The notes under the pieces: generated by a model
Told to the model about the DNA's origin: nothing
Database searches by the model: none
Seen by the model: only the letters and a program-made list of their open reading frames with translations
NCBI GenBank assembly: GCA_014526335.1
Contig: JACTAT010000016.1
Location: 1,158,770 to 1,222,769, forward strand
DNA length: 64,000 bases
Reading direction: 5' to 3'
From: Chrysaora quinquecirrha
Taxonomy: Eukaryota; Cnidaria; Scyphozoa; Semaeostomeae; Pelagiidae
Program-made: the position numbers and the translations under genes
Part shown: positions 53,101 to 62,100 of the stretch, piece by piece
Numbering within the stretch: position 1 is the first letter of the stretch
Layout of the letters: every line of letters begins with the position of its first letter

Positions 53101-56100
53101 AGGGGAAGGCGAGTTGCCGCCTGCCCGAACACATCTTAAAACTAATAGATAATATGTTGTGATTTCAGGTCGATTTTCTGGTCTTCATGATATGCTCAAG
53201 ATCGTAATGGCAGGAGAGCTTGAAATCATAGTTTCAGAAGAAAGGTTCGAGTCTCATCTGAAATTCTCTTTCACTGCCTGCTATTGTTCACCCTCCCCCT
53301 CCTCCCCCTTAAACAATGTTGTTTAACACTAAAATTTCCAGCTAATTCTGGCCTCACGCGATCGCTAAGAGAATCATCAATAGTCTTAACATTGTTTGAG
53401 GGAAAGGGAAGGGGATTAAGCTCGTGAAGATGCTAGATTTACCGAAAATGTCAGTGATTCACCCGAAAAATCTTGGGTGTTCCAACGACATTTGGCAGCC
53501 ATTGTATTTATCACCAGACTCACAGAATAACCAAACCATTGGGTCACACACTACTTTCTGTTCCTCCCACCTCCAAAGCATTGGACTGCTGCGCCACAAA
53601 CAATACAAACGTAAATTTGTGGAAATGAAATTACATGAAAGCGAAAATAATGTCTTAAAAACTGCCAAACTGACTGCGGTGGAAACATTTAGCGGCAACC
53701 GTTGATCGAACATGGGTGACAACAAAAAGACAGTGCTTTGAAAATACCGTAAATGACCGGTCTAACGACCCTCTGGAATAAACGAATCTAAGAGATGCAA
53801 AAATTTATCTGCAGAGTATTTCCAGCTTTAAAGGTCTGCATTCTTTATTGTAGATTTTTGAAAGATGAACCGGGGAATCTTGACAACCTATTTGCTCGCT
53901 GTAAACATCTATCCGGAACAATTTTCGCTCTTCAAAGGTAAACCATTCATTACAAGCGTTGTATCGAACTTTTTCTTCAACTTTCTTTATTGATCGATTC
54001 ATTTTGTTACGAAATTCTTTCTCAATGATTTTAAGTCACATTTAGATCACTTAACTATCTTAATCTTACCTTAACTTTCCATTTCCAGGCTTGCTTCAGC
54101 ACAGCAGCTTGCTAATTCTGAAAGTGAACACCAAGATGTAAGTATTAGCTATTACACTCTTTTTTTTATAAGAACCAGGAAATTGTGATTGAGGCTGGCT
54201 GTTCTTAAGTTTTTGCCTTTTTTGAGCCTGAAATGTTCTTAATCTGTTCTTAATTCCTTGGTTACTGAGACATCTAGATTTTGTCAGTGAATGTCTTTAG
54301 TGGTAATAGGGTTGTGTAAAAATGGAGCATGCTTGTCCATTTCATTGTTTGCTTGCTTTTTACGTTGTCTGACTGTTGTACTTTCATATTTAGCATATAT
54401 TCTGAGGGCTTCTGAAAACGCCCAGCCTCAGCTTGTTCTTATTCTGTTCTTAAAATCTGGGCAAAATCCAGGCTTGTGTTCTTATAAAATTTTTCTTATA
54501 AAAAAGAGAGTGTACTACTAAAAAAAAGACGTGGCTACTTTAATTTGGTTTGCTGTACACGCTTTCTTTGGTAAGGAACCACTTTACAAGGAACCTACAT
54601 GTAGAAGGCCCGAAAATTTAAAGAACTTATACTGCTAAAGAGAAAATCACTAAGGAACTTTTCATTGTTGAATATTTTTATCACTGCAAACAATCCAGAA
54701 TTATAGAAAGCCCGTTCCATTCACTTGCAGTCGAAAATCACATAAATTTTACTTTACGCATGTATCAAATGTTTTCTTGAGTAGTCTCGAGCTTGGCTTA
54801 CATGCAAAGGTCTCTGTACGGTAGTCATTAAACTTTATATGCAGTTAAAATTAAGGAACTATTAAGGAACTTTCGGAACTACAATCGTCTCAAAAGAGGT
54901 AAAAAATAAGAACTAGGCCTTGAGCTAGGTTCTTTATAAAAAAAAGCGTGTATGCTGTCACCCTTGCGGGCTGAGCAAAGCTTAAGCTCTTTTCATGTAG
55001 ACTGCGTACTTTCTGCATGATATCCATCTGCTCATTAGAGCACTTAGTTTGAGCGTTTCTAGTGGTTTCAACACAGTGAAAGTGACAGTGTCTTATGGTA
55101 CCAGTGGCGCAGCCAGAGACTCGAAATTGGAGAGGCAAAAGGGCGTAGTCAAGGAAAATCAGGGCGTGGTTTTAGGAACAAATAACCAAGCACTTTTACA
55201 TCAGACTTAGCTTACATAATAAACCTATCTTGGCAATGATCCTTCCTCCCCTTGGCTACGCCAATGTATGGCTGAATCATCTTTCTGTGCAGCACTGTTC
55301 CTTCCAAGGTTCCAGCCAGTGGTTTTGATTTTCTTTTTACTTTTATTTTATAGATAAACCAAAACAGAGTTCATATAAATGCAAATAGCTCTGAAAATGG
55401 AAGCGCTGAGGTAAGTTAGGGCTATGGCCCTTAACAATGTATCATCTAAGTCAATAGAAAAACATGTTTTTCTTTTGACTGTTTTATTATCTAAACTACT
55501 ATTGGACAATGCTTAAAGACCGACTCTGGGCTAGGCCCACTTACTCCAGAGAGACACAGGCTTGACAGCACCCGAACTCAAATATGTCTTGTGCAACAGC
55601 GGGTTGTGGAGAGGGCTGGTTATTGATTCCGGTGAAGGTGAAAGTGAAATGGTTTATTTAGTGCTAGTCACTGGGATCTCAGTAGTAGGTTAACTAATCG
55701 AGACCTCGACCATGGCTGTGACGCATGACGCTACCGTAGCTGGGTTCGAACACCGACTTCGCTGAGCTTCTAACGCCACAAGCTAGCTGGATTATACAAT
55801 ACGCCACAGCTACTTCAATACGGGTGAAGGTGAAGTAGTGACCTACCGATTCGGGTGAAGGTGAAATGGTTTATTCACCGCCAGTCGCTAGGATCTCCAG
55901 ATTGACTAATCGAGACCTCGACCCTGGCTGTGACGCTGCCGTATCTGGGGCTCAAGCCCCGACTTCGCTGAACTTCTAACACCACAAGCTAGCTGGACGA
56001 GACCACGACACTACATCAACTTCAAATGGCCCGACAAATGATGATGATGACGGTGTATATAGACAGCGGATTTAAAGCTTCATCTTGGTGAATGGCTAGC

Positions 56101-59100
56101 AATATTAATATATTTTATGTCTAATATATTTCTTCATCTTTTGTAGGATGTGCGCCACCGTGTTACACGAACTGTAAGATTTACATCAAAAGAGCACAGC
56201 GGTTTCTTGTGAATTTGAGTATCTTAATGAATCTTTTACAGCCAGTAAATTTTTACAGCAGTTGAAGAAGATAGATCGAAATTGGACAATTGCTCTTAGT
56301 TCGATTCTTGCTCGTAGCTCGATCCTACGAATATTTAAATCACCAGAGATACAGATCTTTCTTGAAATAATCTCAATTTATTTGTTTTAAGCTATCAGTA
56401 ATTTTTCTTGTAGAATATTTTTTCGTTATACGAAGCTCAAGTAGATAGGCATGGATTAGACTTATTACCTGAGTCCCAGTTATCAGTCGTCGGACCGAGA
56501 CTATACGAAACCGAGATCGCTCAAACTGCAGCGTCCAAGCGATTCATTTAAAAAGCGATAATTATACGACTATACGACTCGGGTAATAAGTCTAGGCATG
56601 GATCTCCAATGGAAGGGTAGTCGTACGAAAAATTCAACTTAATACAATATAATGTTGCTACTCCCGGCACAAATCTGGTTTACTGCTCTCAATAAACTAC
56701 CGTAATTGATGGAATTAGCGCCCGGGGCTCTTATTAAAAATTTTAGCCTTTAGAGGGGGCGGTTATTCGGCAGAGGCAGTTATTGAAGCAGGGGCGCTTA
56801 ATTATATCATGACAAGGAAAGACTAACCCTATTATGTTAATTATTTTTCGGTAGTTTCAAATGAGCGCCCCTTACGATTACTCTATTACGAAATAACCGC
56901 CCCCTTTTTGTTCTAGGGGGCGGTTACTCGGGCAGGGGCGTTTATTGAAAAAATGCTCTTATCCCGGGGCTCTTATTCGGCAGGGTCGGTTATTCGGCTG
57001 GAGGCGCTTACTCCGTCATTTACAGTATACACAGTGGCGTAGGTAGAGGTTAAACACTGGATGGGCGTATCCTACGAAATTTTTACATCATATGTAGGCT
57101 ATATGCAAAACCTATCTTGGCGATGATTGGAGGGGCGGCAGCCCCCCGTGCCCCATGCCCTTGGCTACTCTACTAGCTATACATTTGTCTTCTAAGAAGA
57201 AATCGCATAAAATTTATTCTTTTATTGTTGTTCTAGCAGAGTATTTTTCAGTTAGCAGTAAACCTTTCACTTTCAATTTCCAATCGTAGAATACAGGAAA
57301 GACTTTCTACTCTAAGGTGCCAAATAAACGGGGGGGGGGAGTTGGGAAATTTTTCGAAAAATTAATAAACGGGGGTCCTAATAAGGTCCGGGGGTGGGGG
57401 AAATTTAATAAACGTAGTTTAGTCCTCTCACAAGTGAAATTTTTGCCTCCAAAATTAATAAACGAGGGGTTCTAATAAGGTCTGGGGGTGGGGGAAAAAG
57501 CTCAAAATTAATAAACGGGTGGAGGTTTATTTGGCACCTAAGAGTAATCATAAAGCATTTCGTATTATTATTTCTATTTTTGTAATTTTCTTATTGTAAC
57601 TTATTCTTAACTGTCCTTAACTATACTTCTTTATTTATAAATTAATTGTAGATTAGAAATCTTTCCATTATTTTCTGATTAGTCTTGTATTTATTTCTCA
57701 ACTATTTTTTAAAGCAAAGCCCAAAAGGGTGTTTTAGATAAAGTCAATGTTAATGTGATCATTTTGATAGATTCAATGAAATTTTAGTTCTAACCTTATT
57801 CTCTTTATTTTGTTTTTATTTACTAATAAGAAAACGAAGGGCCCCTAGAAGTTTGTTTCGGCTACTTGAAAAGCATATGAAATTTTGGTGCAAATTTATG
57901 AGCCTAAAACACGGGTTCTCTTGCCGGGCTGCAGCTCATCTGAAAGAGCTTCCAGCTACGTTGAAAGGGGTCGTCGAAAAAGTGTTCTTAGGAAAAATTC
58001 AGTCCTTTTTATGCAGTCCAAGGATGCAGGGACATATGCAAGATACGATCTGTGGGTCCGGAGGCCAGACGTAGCAGGATCTTGGGTTCTCTGCACGAAA
58101 CTGTAGCCCCAAGCCTTCTATATAGACATGCTACCCAACTCAGGGGAACCTTTTTAAAAGCTATACTTACTACACGTGCTCCAGCTATCCCTCATCAAGT
58201 CGAGACTAACACAAAAACCTAAATCGCTCAGACTGGTTGCTTAAGCGTCAAACAACTCGACTTAATAGCGACAGCTTCAAGTCGGAGAAAAGTCTAGGGA
58301 AACGCTAGCTCTTAAATCTAGTTTTCATTTAAATGATATTTTTGTACCAATTAGTGGACCATAATTATGCTGGATCTTGCCTGCCTCCGTAAATTTTATT
58401 GCAAATCTCGAGGACCATTTCATAAAAACGCATTCCATTATTCCACCCTAGGGTTCTCTAGTGGCTGGAGGATGAATTCAAAGTGATAGGGAGCTTGTTG
58501 CAAAGGTTCCGATCAACGCAAAAAGGAGGTGCACGATTCTAAAGCTCAAACTTCTGCAGGACCAATTGAAGGGGGTTTATTCAGGATGAAGGGGGTCTTA
58601 TTGGAGAGGTTCATTACAGCTGCTGTGTGCTGTGGCACCGCACAGAAGGGTTCTATTGGAATCGAGGTTGTGGTTAATTAGAAGGCAACAGATTTTTATA
58701 TTAGAAGGTATTAAAGGGTTTATTCAAGCTCAGAGGGGTGTATTGGAACAGGCACACTCGTTCTGAGGTGAGGTGAGTCTGTTGGAAAGGGACTTTTCAT
58801 ACTACTTGTGCGTGCTGTTGCTAGAATGGAGTTAAATTGGGGTGGGGGCTCTTTCGAAACCTAACCTGGCTTTAACAAGGATAATCAAGGAGTGCTCAAA
58901 TACGGCTTTGTGTGTTTTTATGTTTTTTAAAATCTCCAGCGCTAATCGACTTGGACACAGCTTCGTACTGATCTCTCGATGTTTTGATCTTGAAACTTAA
59001 CAAATCCACAAACACAAATGTGATCTCTACCTGTTTTCCATACTCGATCGCAGTTGCCATACCTGCGAAGGACGAGAGATTGGTGATTCAATGTTCTGTT

Positions 59101-62100
59101 GAATGGGGCACCACCAGTTCGTATTGTGCCACGTTCAAGCAGTGTTGATAGAATTGAAGAAAATATACTCTCGAGGGAAGAAACTCGATGGTTTATCGTA
59201 AAAAAGAGAATTTATAGAAAAGTTTCTGGGTGAAAGAAGAATCGCGGGTTTATGCAGCATAGGATTTTAAGACAGAGAACACAACCGGCCTTTGAGTCTA
59301 TGAGCAGTTCTAATACGATTCTCGCTACGCATGACGAACTGCTTAGGCTGTTCATGATTTGATCAGGATGTTCTGTTGTGCTTCACCGAGCGTTCGAAAG
59401 TTGTAAGTACATTTGCTACATCCAATTGTCGTATTTGCATGTTAAAATGTATTTACGCTAAATGAATACCAACAAATTAAGGCGCGATTCGTAATTTAAT
59501 TGCTGTTACGATCAAATTGGAATTACTAACACCAGTAAAAAAAATGATGATTTTTCTACCAAATTTGTAGAATTTCAACACCGTCTCATTACAAAATGCT
59601 TTGCTACTATAGTTAAGATTTTCTGTTCTTTAAAACACCTGATGTTACTTTGCTACCTAATTCTTTTACTAGTTAGTTACTACCATGAACACGATTCGCT
59701 CTGATCTTCCCTCGGGCCTCGCTTACCCGTGATAAAGTTTACTGGAAATTGCAAACTTAAGATAGAAATATCGTATTAGTTCCTTACTTTCTGTCTCTTA
59801 GGTTCTTCTTACCAGAAAAAGGAAATTACAAATATAAGAAATTAAGATAATTAAATCAATATGTAATGGGAAAATATAAACGTCTTAGCTAGGTAGAACA
59901 AAATGATCGAGCGCTCTTAAGAGATCGGAATCAATGATGATCATCACTGATCGGAATCAATGATGATTCATCAGGCATGAGACAACGGTTCAAATTAACA
60001 AAATTTATTGATGGCTGACCAAGCCGATGGCTGACGAATAATGGCAAGCTGCTTCTCCCTAACAGTTGCCATACCCTAAAAGATGGTTGGTGAACAGCCA
60101 CTTCACTGCCATTGTGTCCTTTGTAGATTCCAGAGCTTCGAGAGAAAGCGCTCTTGCCTCCCGTTATCACGTCTACCTTCCGATTAACCAATGATCTAGA
60201 TATCTTTACACGAAATCTCATTAGACAAATCGAAGTTCCTCTCTAAATGATTACTAGAAAAAAAGCAAACACTGATTCCTATTGTTCTATATTCTGCTTA
60301 TTTCACTCTAGGAACGAACAGAACGTCTACATTATTGCAACAGATGAGACATTTCTAAGAGAAAAGACCTATTTACCGAAGTTCACCGAGCACAAAATAC
60401 AGGAAGAGCCCGGTTTCGTTATAGACGATCCGTCAAGTATTTTCTACGATCCAGACGAAAAATCCGGCTTTGTTTATCATTCTGCATCAGGAACTGCATA
60501 CGACAATGAGAATGAAGACGAGGCCATAAAAACAAATGGTATTGGTCAAAGAAGCTTAGACTCTTCTATTGATTTTGATGACAGCCTCGATCTGATCTCC
60601 AACGCGCCAACAACGCCGTCCATCAAAGATGCGTCATTCGACCGAGCCTATGATGATATTTCTCGAAGGCCTTCTAGTGAGCAAGAGGCCGGATACTCAG
60701 CCGATGAGGCGACATATAATACCTATAATTCTGAAGTGAACAAGACCCCCGTAAATTTACTTCTTTCTTCAGACCATGAACATATATCTCCTCAGTTGAA
60801 TAACTTGAGAATACATGAAGATTCTGGATACAGTTCCGGGGGGATGCGTCAAAGAAAGGATGCATATACATCGGATGCAGAAAGCACGAATAAATATCAG
60901 GACTCAGGCATTTACGACGATGAAGTGTTTTCGGATTTATCCAAACACCCGTCTGAGGTGAAACTGGATGAAGATGGATTTCTACATGACGGTGAACTTG
61001 AGATGGACGAATTCATTCCCGGACAGTCCGAACGCCTGTCCGCTTTTAAAACACCGAGCAGTTCACCACAGAAATTAGAGCCAGATGTGAAATTAACAAG
61101 AATCAGCAGACGACAACCGTCTTCAAGAGGTAAGGATAATTGTATATATTGCAGAATAGTCTCGTTAAATTGGGCAGACTCAGGTCCAGACCAGACTGTG
61201 TCCGCTTGAAAGAGGTGTTCCTCTCATATGATTCATTCTTTATTTGAATTGTCAATGGAATTGGAACAAAAACTTACTGTCCGTTTTAAAGAGGTGTCCG
61301 ATTTACAGAGGTGTCCGCTTAGAGAGAAAGCTGTCTGGATCTTGTTATAAGTAGGTTGTTATTGACCTCACTACTTCACTGTAGCTGTGACACCGTTGTG
61401 GCAAACGCTCGCTAAGGTCGGGGTTCGAGTCCACGCAACAGAAGCGTCAAAGCCAGCGTGGAGGTCTCGTTAACTCATTGGCCTCTCTATAGTCTTAATC
61501 TCTCAAAAAAGAATATTTCCAGACTCCATCTAAAAACTATTTCCATAAGAAGAGTTTGAGGCTACATTCAGGCATGCTCCGACGGTTGTTTGCATGGTTG
61601 TATTTTTGCTGAATCAGCGGAACTAGCTTTCGTCCATTCTCATCGTTGCACTCTACTCTTTCTGTCAGAAGAGTTTATTGCTGCACAAAGGCTATTAATT
61701 TAATTTATTTACTTGCAGGCGATTCTCGAATGCTTTGAGGGTTGTGTGCATGAAAAGGAGGTTACATTTTTGCTGACTCAGCGATACTAGTTATTATTTA
61801 TTGTTGTCCAGAGCCTTCTCTTGCTTTAAGGATAGTTTGTGCTATTAATTAATCCGTTTATGAGATTCTAATGACTGGCGCTAAAATAACCATAACCCAA
61901 TTAAATTTTGAGGCATCTGTCGCATTGTTGTGGAAAAAAGTTCGTTGCTTTTGCTTGCAAGATAGGACGATAAATCATCTCTTTAAATGGGACTGCAATG
62001 AAACCTGCACAGCGGTGGCAAATAAAAACCAAAAGCCATGCGCAGATAAACTGAGATAACTTATGAATAATGCATTAGAAGACCCGCTTGCTCATCAAGA

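Noticed and set aside
57853..58106. Two overlapping frames after a possible acceptor at 57830
   Set aside because: The phase required by the preceding exon stops after five codons, and neither frame has a recognised domain or a donor.
58166..58304. Seventh copy of the MITE with 10-bp duplication
   Set aside because: Ends are recognisable but degraded and the flanks do not match, so it is noted only as possible.
59931..60221. Minus-strand frame of 96 codons
   Set aside because: No splice or domain support; composition is like the surrounding intron.
60247..60321. ATG 60247 as the start of an independent gene
   Set aside because: The segment before 60311 looks like an intron end with a pyrimidine tract, and a nearby acceptor restores the frame of gene 2; not excluded, though.
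61405..61445. Second tRNA-like sequence (GGGGTTCGAGTCC)
   Set aside because: Only the T-arm motif is present; no D-arm or acceptor stem.
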